Shown: piece by piece, positions 25,748 to 34,095 of the stretch
How positions within the stretch are numbered: position 1 is the stretch's first letter
How the letters are laid out: each line of letters opens with the position of its first letter
Origin: Psychrobacillus faecigallinarum
GTDB taxonomy: Bacteria; Bacillota; Bacilli; Bacillales_A; Planococcaceae
DNA: 64,000 nt
Reading direction: 5' to 3'
Assembly (NCBI RefSeq): GCF_014836595.1
Contig: NZ_JACSQO010000013.1
Location: forward strand, 45,411 to 109,410
Program-made: the position numbers and the translations under genes
The notes under the pieces: model-generated
What the model saw: only the letters and a program-made list of their open reading frames with translations
Told to the model about the DNA's origin: nothing
Databases searched by the model: none

Positions 25748-26515
25748 ATGAAGAAGAAAATTAGTTTACTCTCTATTCTTGTTTTTGCAGCAGTTTTACT
25801 GAGTGGTTGTTCAGGAGTAGAAAACAAAGAAGGAACTTTTTACAATATATTTGTTCGACCTTTTGAATTTTTAATAGAATTTTTTGGGGACATTTTTAAC
25901 GGTAGCTATGGGTTAGCAATTATTGCTATTACCATTATTATTCGTTTAGCTCTCATGCCTTTAATGCTTAAAAATTATAAGAATCAACAAGGTATGAAAG
26001 AAAAAATGGACAAGCTAAAACCAGAAATGGATTCAATCCAAAAGAAACTAAAAGAAACTAAGTCAAAAGAAGAGCAAATGGCTCTACAACAAGAAATGAT
26101 GGGCTTATATCGTAAACATGGCGTTAATCCTTTAAATATGGGTTGCTTGCCAATGATTATTCAAATGCCAATCGTTATGGGACTCTATTTTGCAATATTG
26201 TATTCTGCAGATATTAAGTCTCATGAATTCTTATGGTATAACCTGGGATCTCCTGATATTGCTATGACACTTATTGCAGGAGCGGTGTACTTTGCACAAG
26301 CAAAAGTGTCTCTATGGACAGTTCCAGAGCAACAACAGCAGCAAATGAAAATGATGGTTTATATTTCACCTATTATGATTATGTTTATCTCATTTAGTTC
26401 TATGGCAGCGCTACCGTTATATTGGGCTGTTGGTGGGATTTTGTTGATATTCCAAACATATTTAGGACGTAAATTCTACTCAAATCATCCTGAAAAAGCA
26501 GAAAAGTCTGTATAA
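25748..26515 (+). CDS. yidC: Membrane protein insertase YidC/OxaA
   Basis: Lipoprotein insertase of 255 residues. A signal peptide with lipobox LLSGC puts the mature N-terminus at Cys20 (lipid-modified). Five membrane segments follow; the hydrophilic groove arginine is in AIIAITIIIRLALMPLM near 70. The block GCLPMIIQMPIVMGLYFAI near 133 is diagnostic. It inserts proteins into the cytoplasmic membrane alone or with Sec. Bacilli usually carry two paralogues (SpoIIIJ and YqjG); this one is not next to rnpA or jag, so it is probably the second copy. AGGTG precedes ATG 25748. Confidence 0.92.
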   Translation: MKKKISLLSILVFAAVLLSGCSGVENKEGTFYNIFVRPFEFLIEFFGDIFNGSYGLAIIAITIIIRLALMPLMLKNYKNQQGMKEKMDKLKPEMDSIQKKLKETKSKEEQMALQQEMMGLYRKHGVNPLNMGCLPMIIQMPIVMGLYFAILYSADIKSHEFLWYNLGSPDIAMTLIAGAVYFAQAKVSLWTVPEQQQQQMKMMVYISPIMIMFISFSSMAALPLYWAVGGILLIFQTYLGRKFYSNHPEKAEKSV

Positions 26516-26521
26516 AACAAG

Positions 26522-26556
26522 GAGAAGCTTTTTGCAAAAAGAGCTTCTTTTTTTTG
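26522..26556 (+). terminator. Terminator of yidC
   Basis: AGAAGCT pairs with AGCTTCT, with an inner CTTTTTGCAAAAAG stem, then eight T residues. Confidence 0.88.
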
Positions 26557-26642
26557 GCTAGAAACTGCCTCCTCGCTTTTCTCCATTTGCTAGTCGGGGC
26601 AGACATAGGCGTTTGCGTTTTACTAAGTTATGAGGTGATAAA

Positions 26643-26888
26643 ATGAAACGAAATTGGATATTTGGTATTTTGATTGTTGCTGCGAGTATCGCATCTTTAG
26701 TATTTATTATTAAAGGGAACATTAATCTCGCTGTTTTATTCATGACAGTTATTTTTATTTTAAGTAATGGCTATCGGGCAATTGTTTTTAAGGAAAAAGG
26801 GCATATCCGTGAAGCAAAGTGGATGAGAACGATGGCAATAGTTTTCACCATCCTTTTTGTACTAGTCTTAGTTTTAATAATAAATTAA
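26643..26888 (+). CDS. Small two-segment membrane protein
   Basis: Protein of 81 residues with hydrophobic segments at about 6-24, 30-44 and 62-80 and short basic loops (RAIVFKEKGHIREAKWMR). No family is recognised. GAGGTG lies before ATG 26643, and a strong terminator follows the stop, so it is an independent gene between yidC and a convergent MFS gene. Confidence 0.65.
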   Translation: MKRNWIFGILIVAASIASLVFIIKGNINLAVLFMTVIFILSNGYRAIVFKEKGHIREAKWMRTMAIVFTILFVLVLVLIIN

Positions 26889-26920
26889 AAAACATTACCT
26901 TTCGTAGGTAATGTTTTTTT
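26887..26920. terminator. Terminator, usable in both directions
   Basis: AAACATTACCT-TTCG-TAGGTAATGTTT with A and T runs on both sides, lying between convergent genes. Confidence 0.88.
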
Positions 26921-26936
26921 ATGGAATTATACGTAG

Positions 26937-28088
26937 TTAGTAGGCATATTTTTTTCTAGATAGGAGAAGTATTACGATAGCTGGAATTGTACAGAAGGCC
27001 ATTCCTAAAAATGCAAGTCTTGGCTCAACATCATATAAGTAACCGCCAACGAAAGTTAGGAATGCACTGCTTAGACTCATAGATAATGCGGCATAAATTC
27101 CTTGGGCTGCAGGTATAAGGCTTTTGTCCAGCGTTCGAGAAATATATTGGATAAAAGCGTAATGGGCAATACCAAATGAAACGGAATGTAGAACTTGAGT
27201 TAGGATGAATATCCAGACGGAAGGAAATAGGTAAATACTAATCCATCTGATCGTTGCGCCAATTCCGGCTAACAATAGCATCCAGGATACTTTTTTATTG
27301 GAAAATAGCTTGTCTGCAAATAGAAAGAATACAATTTCAAAGATTACTGCAACGTTTAAAACAATCCCAATATAAAGGCTGTTTACTCCAATATCCTGCA
27401 GATAGATAAATCCATAATTATTATAAGAGGCATGTGAGCCTTGAATAAGAATAGTTAAGATTAAAATAACGATAAATTGCTTAGAGGTAAATAGGTTTTT
27501 CCAATTGCCTGTGTTGTCTTTAGTTACCTGGTGAGGTAATTCGCTCAAAGAAGCAGGCATTGGCTTGGAATAAGTTATCATAATGACGGCAAGTGCTCCT
27601 AACATCGTCCATAGTATCGCTTGCTCGTCCCAAATAGCGGTTACTCCACCTATAAATAATAAGGCGACCATGAATCCCACAGATCCAAAGGAACGACTCT
27701 TCCCGTAGTGGATTTTGTCCTTCTGCATAAGTATGGAGGCACTGCTCTCCATGGCAGGTAAAAGATTTGGATATATTAAGCTAAAAGTAACAGTAATGGC
27801 TAAGAGAGAATAAAAAGAATTAAAAGGTATGTATAAAACTATAGCTGCAAAAGAGAACAGTGCAAGCAATCGTAGAACTCTCTGCATGCTAAAAAGACCC
27901 GTTGCTTTGGGAAATAAAACAAAGGTGGAGAAGGCTCTTGCTAGCATCCCTGCTCCCATTACAATACTTGCAGAGGTAACACTTAAACCTTTTGCATTTG
28001 TTAGATAGCCTGTCCAATACGGCATAAACACGCCCCACGTAAAGAAAAAAGTAAAGAAGTTGATAGATAACCATTTTTGGGATTTCAT
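26937..28088 (-). CDS. MFS transporter (LacY/HcaT-like)
   Basis: Major facilitator of 383 residues with about twelve membrane segments. The start INFFTFFFTWGVFMPYWTGYLTNAKGLS and the R-G-x-F-G-S-type block GKSRSFGSVGFMVALLFIGG near 130 match the nucleoside/3-phenylpropionate (HcaT, YwbF) branch of the superfamily. The substrate cannot be inferred. I take ATG 28088, five bases after GAGGT, rather than ATG 28100 or earlier codons without a site. Its 5' end diverges from vanY. Confidence 0.75.
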   Translation of the reverse strand: MKSQKWLSINFFTFFFTWGVFMPYWTGYLTNAKGLSVTSASIVMGAGMLARAFSTFVLFPKATGLFSMQRVLRLLALFSFAAIVLYIPFNSFYSLLAITVTFSLIYPNLLPAMESSASILMQKDKIHYGKSRSFGSVGFMVALLFIGGVTAIWDEQAILWTMLGALAVIMITYSKPMPASLSELPHQVTKDNTGNWKNLFTSKQFIVILILTILIQGSHASYNNYGFIYLQDIGVNSLYIGIVLNVAVIFEIVFFLFADKLFSNKKVSWMLLLAGIGATIRWISIYLFPSVWIFILTQVLHSVSFGIAHYAFIQYISRTLDKSLIPAAQGIYAALSMSLSSAFLTFVGGYLYDVEPRLAFLGMAFCTIPAIVILLLSRKKYAY

Positions 28089-28215
28089 AGCCGACCTCAT
28101 TGCTTTCGTATATTTATCTAATATATTATAATGCATTTTGAATTGATTAGGGATTAGTTCATTAAAAAATGTTAAACTAATAGTATCGTAAATTGGAAAG
28201 AAGGAAGAGCAAGGG

Positions 28216-29052
28216 ATGCAATCTAGATTTAGCTTTATGAAGCAAAAGAAAAAGAAAAAATGGCCGAAAATTGTTTCGGGTATAGTCGCGGGTTTAATAG
28301 TTGTTAGTGTCGTTGCATGGATTGGTATAAATGATTGGAATATAAATAAGAGCTTAGAATCATTAGGAATTCCAACTAAGGAAGATAAAGAGGTAGAAAT
28401 AGTAGAGGAACCAACAGAGTCAATAGATGAAGTGGAAGAACCACCAATGGAAGAGCCCGTAGTTGAGGAACCTGCAGAAGAAGTGGATCGTTCGGGTGCA
28501 AAAGGCTACGTGGGCAATGAAATTCTACCGGCGGAGCCTACTTATGTGGACGGAATATTAATAGCAAGTAAGAGGTACCCTTTACCTTCTACTTTTGCAC
28601 CAGGAGAAAGTGCAGAAGCTAGAGAAGCCTTTGAGGCATTGGCAGCAGAAGCAAAGCTATCTGATTACGAATTAGTAGCATTTAGTACATATCGATCATT
28701 TGACTATCAACAGCAGCTTTATGATAGATATGTGAGCAATGACGGAGTAGATGCAGCGGACCGATATAGTGCCCGTCCTGGATATTCTGAGCACCAAACC
28801 GGTCTTGCGTTTGATATAGGTGAACTACATTTTGAGCAACATTTTGCCAGAGAAAGTTTTGGAGAGACACCAGCCGGCCAATGGTTGGCAGCTAATGCTC
28901 ACAAATATGGTTTTATCATGCGTTATCCTAATGGAAAAGAGAAAATTACTGGCTATATGTTTGAGCCATGGCATTTCCGATATGTTGGCGTAGATCATGC
29001 AACAAAAATATACGAAGCTAACACTACTTTAGAAGAATATTTAGGTATATAA
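28216..29052 (+). CDS. D-Ala-D-Ala carboxypeptidase, M15B (VanY-like)
   Basis: Membrane-anchored zinc peptidase of 278 residues. A basic tail and one membrane segment (about 17-40) are followed by an acidic, proline-rich linker full of E-E-P units (about 62-95) and the VanY domain. Zinc ligands are visible in SEHQTGLAFD (the SxHxxGxAxD motif) and EPWHFRYVG. It removes the terminal D-alanine of peptidoglycan stem peptides outside the membrane; there is no vanA-type operon nearby, so housekeeping wall trimming is likelier than glycopeptide resistance. ATG 28216 is used. Confidence 0.9.
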   Translation: MQSRFSFMKQKKKKKWPKIVSGIVAGLIVVSVVAWIGINDWNINKSLESLGIPTKEDKEVEIVEEPTESIDEVEEPPMEEPVVEEPAEEVDRSGAKGYVGNEILPAEPTYVDGILIASKRYPLPSTFAPGESAEAREAFEALAAEAKLSDYELVAFSTYRSFDYQQQLYDRYVSNDGVDAADRYSARPGYSEHQTGLAFDIGELHFEQHFARESFGETPAGQWLAANAHKYGFIMRYPNGKEKITGYMFEPWHFRYVGVDHATKIYEANTTLEEYLGI

Positions 29053-29053
29053 A

Positions 29054-29094
29054 AATACGAGATTCCAGTTATTCATTGGGATCTCGTATTTTAT
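29054..29094 (+). terminator. Terminator of the vanY-like gene
   Basis: AATACGAGATTCC pairs with GGGATCTCGTATT (one G-T pair), followed by TTATG. The T-run is short. Confidence 0.75.
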
Positions 29095-29115
29095 GTTGGT
29101 AGCTAATTGTTCATC

Positions 29116-30570
29116 CTATAAAATAGGAGAAATCAATCGAGAAAGTGATTCCTTAAACTTAATTAGAGATGTGCGTTGTTCGTAAAGTTCCCAAGTCAAT
29201 TCGGTAGAGAGCTTCATGTCTTCTTCGAATAGCTCTGCTAACTGATGGGAAGTTTCTCGATCATAGATAAATGCATTCACCTCGAAATTTAACTTAAAAC
29301 TTCTAACATCAATATTGGCGGTACCTACAGTAGAGGCTTCGTCATCAATGACAATCATTTTTGTATGCAAGAAGCCATTTTCATAAATGTATATCTTAGC
29401 ACCTGCTCTGATAAGCTCTCCTACATATGAATAAGTTGCCCAATATACAAACATATGGTCAGGCTTATTAGGAATCATAATCCGTACGTCAATTCCTGAT
29501 AGACAGGCGATACGAAGAGTGTCCATAAAGCTTGCATCCGGAATGAAATAAGGAGTTTGGATATATATATACTTTTTAGCCATCATTATTAGTTTAAGAT
29601 ATCCATTTTTAATTTGTTCCCATTCCGAGTCTGGTCCACTGGATACGATTTGTAGTCCAACAGAGCCCTTCATAGGAATAGCAGGGAAAAAATGATCTGA
29701 GTATTCAATATCATGATCTGCAGAGGCTTGGTTCCAGTCCAATATAAAGCGAGTTTGCAATGGATGTACTGAGCTTCCTTCTATCCGAAGATGAGTGTCC
29801 CTCCAGTAACCAAATTTCTTTTTCTTTCCTAAATATTCATCTCCCACATTGAAGCCACCGATATACCCAATACGCCCATCAATTACAACTATTTTACGGT
29901 GATTACGATAGTTCATTCGTGGATTAATCAGAGGAAGAATAGAAGGGAAAAAGGACTCGACGCGACCACCTAGCTCAACTAATTCTTTAAAATGCCTCTT
30001 TCTTAATGATCGAGATCCTGTGTCATCATATAGTATACGTACTTTTACGCCTTGCTTGGCTTTAGCCAATAAGACATTATATATTTCTCGTCCTAAATTA
30101 TCCAAACGGAAAATATAATATTGGATATGAATATGGTCTTTCGCATTGTTCATGTCCTCTAAAAGTGCATCAAATTTTTCTCGCCCATCCGAGTAAATCT
30201 CCAATTTGTTGTCTTGTGTCAGAACAGCATGATTGTTATGCAGATGCATAACGATTAATTCCTTGTAATGGCTGGCGTCATCTAAACGAAAATCAAATGA
30301 TTCATCCTCAATGGCTTCCATTTGAAAATCAATTAGTTTGTCAATGCCGATTTTATTTTTTCCTTCCCAACGGAAAAGTGTTTTACGTCGCAGCTTTCTC
30401 CCGAACAATAAATATATTCCAAATCCTAGAATGGGGATAAAGAAGAGAACTAATATCCAAGCCCAGGTGGAGGAAGCATCTCGTCTCTCTAAAAATATTA
30501 AGGCAATCGCTAGCGATATATTCAAAATTAGTATTCCAGAAACGATAAACCCATAAATACTTGCAGCCAA
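29116..30570 (-). CDS. cls: Cardiolipin synthase
   Basis: Phospholipase D superfamily enzyme of 484 residues that joins two phosphatidylglycerols into cardiolipin at the inner membrane face. Two N-terminal membrane segments (about 5-55) precede the catalytic part. Two HKD motifs are present: NHRKIVVIDGRIGYIGGFNVGDEYLG and HTKMIVIDDEASTVGTANIDVRSF. Length and layout are those of bacterial ClsA. The start is TTG 30570 with GGGGGTG upstream, an unusual start for this gene. It is the only gene of its unit. Confidence 0.93.
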   Translation of the reverse strand: MAASIYGFIVSGILILNISLAIALIFLERRDASSTWAWILVLFFIPILGFGIYLLFGRKLRRKTLFRWEGKNKIGIDKLIDFQMEAIEDESFDFRLDDASHYKELIVMHLHNNHAVLTQDNKLEIYSDGREKFDALLEDMNNAKDHIHIQYYIFRLDNLGREIYNVLLAKAKQGVKVRILYDDTGSRSLRKRHFKELVELGGRVESFFPSILPLINPRMNYRNHRKIVVIDGRIGYIGGFNVGDEYLGKKKKFGYWRDTHLRIEGSSVHPLQTRFILDWNQASADHDIEYSDHFFPAIPMKGSVGLQIVSSGPDSEWEQIKNGYLKLIMMAKKYIYIQTPYFIPDASFMDTLRIACLSGIDVRIMIPNKPDHMFVYWATYSYVGELIRAGAKIYIYENGFLHTKMIVIDDEASTVGTANIDVRSFKLNFEVNAFIYDRETSHQLAELFEEDMKLSTELTWELYEQRTSLIKFKESLSRLISPIL

Positions 30571-30757
30571 AATTGCACCCCCAAATCATACATGTCTTTC
30601 TTCTCTAGTATATCCGATTTAGTTAAAAGAAAGAAGAAATGTAACATATTTAGTAAACCCATAAGCATAAGTGATTAATATTAGTGAATTTCCAGGAAAA
30701 GAAGTTTGAATTATTTGATATAATTAAATAGGGATTTTGACTTAAGGAGATGGGATT

Positions 30758-31687
30758 ATGCTACAGGCGAGAAACCTTCAAAAGAAATTTAAAACAAAGG
30801 AAGTTGTTAAAAAGATAAATTTGGAGCTCGGTGCAGGAGAATCAGTAGGGTTATTAGGTCCAAATGGAGCAGGGAAATCTACAACTATATCTATGTTGTC
30901 TTCTTTAGTTCAACCAACTAGTGGAGATGTATTGTGGAATAATGTTTCCATTAAGGATAATCCAGAAGCACTTCGTAAAACATTAGGAGTAGTTCCTCAG
31001 GAAATTTCTTTATATCCAGAGCTCACTGCGAGGGAAAACCTAAAATTTTTTGGACGGATATATGGTCTTAAAGGTCAAATTCTAGAGCACAGAGTAGAAG
31101 ATGTTCTAGTTAAAATAGGGTTGAAGGAGAGGGAGAAGGATCAAGTCAAGACTTTTTCAGGAGGGATGAAACGTAGACTCAATATCGGGGCTGCTCTGCT
31201 ACACCTCCCATCGTTGTTAATCATGGATGAACCTACCGTTGGAATTGATCCTCAATCTAGAGCCTATATCTTAAATACAGTCAAACGACTAGTAGAGGAA
31301 GGTATGACTTTGCTTTACACAAGTCACTATATCGAAGAGGTTGAGTTACTTTGTGATCGAATTTACATCATGGATGAAGGAGAAATTATTGCATTTGGAA
31401 CAAAGGAAGAACTAAAATCTCTTGTCTCCGGAAACCAAACAATTGAACTAAAGGGTCATACATTGCCAGTTTTATTTGAAGAGTCACTTCAGAAGCATTT
31501 TCCTGCAGCTACCGTATACCGCGAGGAGGAATCTCTCTTACTTGCCTTAGCCAAAGAGGAAGAACCACTACCGCGTATTTTTGCAATTGCTGCTGAGAAT
31601 GGGGTGACCATTACTTCAGCTATAGTTAAGGTGCCTTCTCTCGAGGATGTCTTTTTACATTTAACAGGCAGAGCATTGAGAGATTAG
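30758..31687 (+). CDS. ABC transporter ATP-binding protein (LnrL-like)
   Basis: ATPase of 309 residues. Walker A GPNGAGKSTT near 43, signature FSGGMKRRLNIGAALL near 135, Walker B LLIMDEPTVGIDPQ near 155 and switch histidine in YTSHYIEE. The C-terminal 80 residues form the extra domain typical of drug and antibiotic exporters of the DrrA/CcmA class. With the two ABC-2 permeases behind it, it has the size and order of B. subtilis LnrLMN (YfiLMN), which exports the polyene linearmycin. No LnrJK two-component pair is present here. ATG 30758 has AAGGAG upstream. Confidence 0.88.
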   Translation: MLQARNLQKKFKTKEVVKKINLELGAGESVGLLGPNGAGKSTTISMLSSLVQPTSGDVLWNNVSIKDNPEALRKTLGVVPQEISLYPELTARENLKFFGRIYGLKGQILEHRVEDVLVKIGLKEREKDQVKTFSGGMKRRLNIGAALLHLPSLLIMDEPTVGIDPQSRAYILNTVKRLVEEGMTLLYTSHYIEEVELLCDRIYIMDEGEIIAFGTKEELKSLVSGNQTIELKGHTLPVLFEESLQKHFPAATVYREEESLLLALAKEEEPLPRIFAIAAENGVTITSAIVKVPSLEDVFLHLTGRALRD

Positions 31688-31700
31688 GAGGAAGATAGGA

Positions 31701-32975
31701 ATGTTATTGAGCCTAATTAGTAAGCAGCTAAAAATGCTTGTTCGAAATAAGCAACCACTTATTATTTTATTGGTAATGCCGATTGTTCTCATCACTATTT
31801 TATCCTCTGCTCTGGCAGGCGTTATGAACCGTACAGCAGAGGGGGCTATTCAAGCAGATTTAGTAATAGTTGATTCATCCAGCTGGGAGCAGGAAAGTGA
31901 GGAAATAAAATTATTTTTAGAGAATGAGGGGTTAGCAGGACCGGCGCAAGATTCTCTTCTTCAAACATTGGAAGAAAATGATCCTATTTTTGTTTTACAA
32001 AACTCGATTCTTTCTTCCACAGAAATAGAAAAATATCTAAAGGTAGAAAACGGAAAAGCTGAAGACCTAGGAAGCCTTCGAAAGAATGAACAAATCGATG
32101 GCATTTTATCTTTTCCTGTAAATTTTCGATTAGAGTATATAAAATATGCTTATTTCAACACGGGTGAAGAACCGAAATTTGAATTGTTTTTAAACCAAAA
32201 CAGTGAAATCAGAGCCTCCATTGTCCAATCAATTATTGAGGAGTGGCAAAGAGGATATAGCCAGTCCTTAGCCCTTACGAAAGCTGGAATACCTCCAAAT
32301 AAAGTTATAGGAGCAACGGAGCAAGTAATAAAAATAGAGCAAGTATTGCCAAAGGGCGAGCGAACAGTTCCGTCCTCTATATATTATTCAATCGGAATGC
32401 TTGTGATGTTTGCGCTTTATATACCATCTTTTCTGGCGGGCTTTGCTTTACAGGAAGTACAGTGGAAGGTGTATGATCGAATTATTTTGGCAGGAGTATC
32501 TAGCACCTTATATGTACTATCTATTTTAATCACTGGAACAATTGTGGCGCTCATACAGCAAGCTTTAGTATTAATGTATGGCAGTTTGGCATTAGGTATT
32601 GATTGGATTGGCTGGCCATCGATGGCCGTTATTGTTCTAAGCTTTAGTTTGTTTATTGGGGGACTTTCCGCTCTACTCACTACCCTTCAATTTAAGACTG
32701 GAACAGAAGGAGTTGCTAATGTATTTAATGGATTGGTCATTACTATTTTCTCCTTCTTAGGCGGTTCCTTTTTCAAAATAAGCGATATATCGGAAACACT
32801 AGCGAACTTAGGGAGTTATACACCAAATGGTGCAACGATGAAAGCAATACTCTCTATTCAATCTGGGGAAAAGCTTAGCGGAATATGGCTTCATCTGAAT
32901 GTACTTTATATTGGAATTTTTATATGTGTATTACTTTCCATAATTCTATTTCCGAGAAGAGGTGCTAAGTCGTGA
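31701..32975 (+). CDS. ABC-2 type permease (LnrM-like)
   Basis: Permease of 424 residues in the ABC-2 layout: one N-terminal segment (about 19-40), a long extracellular domain (about 45-225) and five to six C-terminal segments (about 230-420) ending SIILFPRRGAKS. Such subunits pair with a second permease to make the export channel. It starts 13 bases after the ATPase and its stop overlaps the next start by four bases (GTGA), so translation is coupled. Confidence 0.82.
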   Translation: MLLSLISKQLKMLVRNKQPLIILLVMPIVLITILSSALAGVMNRTAEGAIQADLVIVDSSSWEQESEEIKLFLENEGLAGPAQDSLLQTLEENDPIFVLQNSILSSTEIEKYLKVENGKAEDLGSLRKNEQIDGILSFPVNFRLEYIKYAYFNTGEEPKFELFLNQNSEIRASIVQSIIEEWQRGYSQSLALTKAGIPPNKVIGATEQVIKIEQVLPKGERTVPSSIYYSIGMLVMFALYIPSFLAGFALQEVQWKVYDRIILAGVSSTLYVLSILITGTIVALIQQALVLMYGSLALGIDWIGWPSMAVIVLSFSLFIGGLSALLTTLQFKTGTEGVANVFNGLVITIFSFLGGSFFKISDISETLANLGSYTPNGATMKAILSIQSGEKLSGIWLHLNVLYIGIFICVLLSIILFPRRGAKS

Positions 32976-34081
32976 AGGGAATTTGGATTGCAAGGCTTCA
33001 GAATTTAAAAAGAAAACCATTAGTACTTATAATGATGACACTCATGACCTTAGTGCTTGCCTACGTTCTTAGTGGAGGAGTAGGGAGCCAAACACCGATC
33101 TTAATTGCTTTAGATAATACATCTACAAGTAAGGAAGTTTTAGACGAGCTAAATACATTTGAGGAGTATTCTATAGAAGAGGTAATAAAGGATGTTCTTT
33201 ATGAAAAAGTGGAACAAGATCCAGACTTAATCGGCGTCCATCTGACTCAAACAGCCTATACAGTTCTGACGGGTACTGAGACAGACTCTGTAAGGGAAAT
33301 CTCGCTTGCTATCGAATCTGCATATAGCGAAAATGCCTTCCAACAAAAAATAATAGAGATTGGTGGAGAACTTAAATGGCTCGAGGTAAAAGAGAATCTA
33401 AGTAAACAAGAAGCCTTTCAGATGAACACAAGTGCGATGGATGAAGCACAGGTTTTTCGATATGACGGAGCACTTCAAAGTCTATTCGGATATATGCTCT
33501 TTTTTGTGTTTTACACGATTTCTACTAATGTTCAATTTATATTGGAGGATAAGCGAACTGGCGTATGGAATCGCTTAAAGCTAGCATCTATTAGTAGATT
33601 CCAATTGTATTTTGGGCATTTATCCTTTAGCTTTATAATTGGGCTTCTGCAAATGCTTTTAGTTATTTTGGTTTTTCGATTTGTGGTAGGAACCAATATG
33701 TACGGAGCACTTTTGGAAGTAATTCTTATAACGAGTATTTATGTATTATTAGTTTTAGCTGTATCATTGCTAATCATTTCTCTCGTCAAAACAGTTAGCC
33801 AAAGCGGAGTAATTATCTCGTTACTGGCAGTTGCCTTTGCCATGATAGGAGGTGCTTATTGGCCCCTTGAAATAGTACAATCGGAAGGTCTTTTGGCCAT
33901 GAAATGGCTCTCTCCAATCTACTATGCAATGGAAGCATTAAAAAGAATTACCATATATGGGGAAACCTTAGGTGCTGTTTCGACGTACTTATGGATGATG
34001 CTACTACTTGCGGCTACGTTAATATCGGGAGCAATATATCTTTTAGAAAAGAAATCAGAACGTGGCCATTCAATTGAGTAA
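32972..34081 (+). CDS. ABC-2 type permease (LnrN-like)
   Basis: Second permease of the exporter, 369 residues: one N-terminal segment (about 15-35), an extracellular domain, and five segments from 165 to 360. The late block GGAYWPLEIVQSEGLLAMKWLSPIYYAMEAL is typical of ABC-2 permeases. GTG 32972 overlaps the preceding stop. Its own stop overlaps the ribosome binding site of the GNAT-aminotransferase fusion gene, so all four genes form one operon. The transported compound is unknown. Confidence 0.82.
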   Translation: MKGIWIARLQNLKRKPLVLIMMTLMTLVLAYVLSGGVGSQTPILIALDNTSTSKEVLDELNTFEEYSIEEVIKDVLYEKVEQDPDLIGVHLTQTAYTVLTGTETDSVREISLAIESAYSENAFQQKIIEIGGELKWLEVKENLSKQEAFQMNTSAMDEAQVFRYDGALQSLFGYMLFFVFYTISTNVQFILEDKRTGVWNRLKLASISRFQLYFGHLSFSFIIGLLQMLLVILVFRFVVGTNMYGALLEVILITSIYVLLVLAVSLLIISLVKTVSQSGVIISLLAVAFAMIGGAYWPLEIVQSEGLLAMKWLSPIYYAMEALKRITIYGETLGAVSTYLWMMLLLAATLISGAIYLLEKKSERGHSIE

Positions 34082-34095
34082 AAAGGAGGATGGGT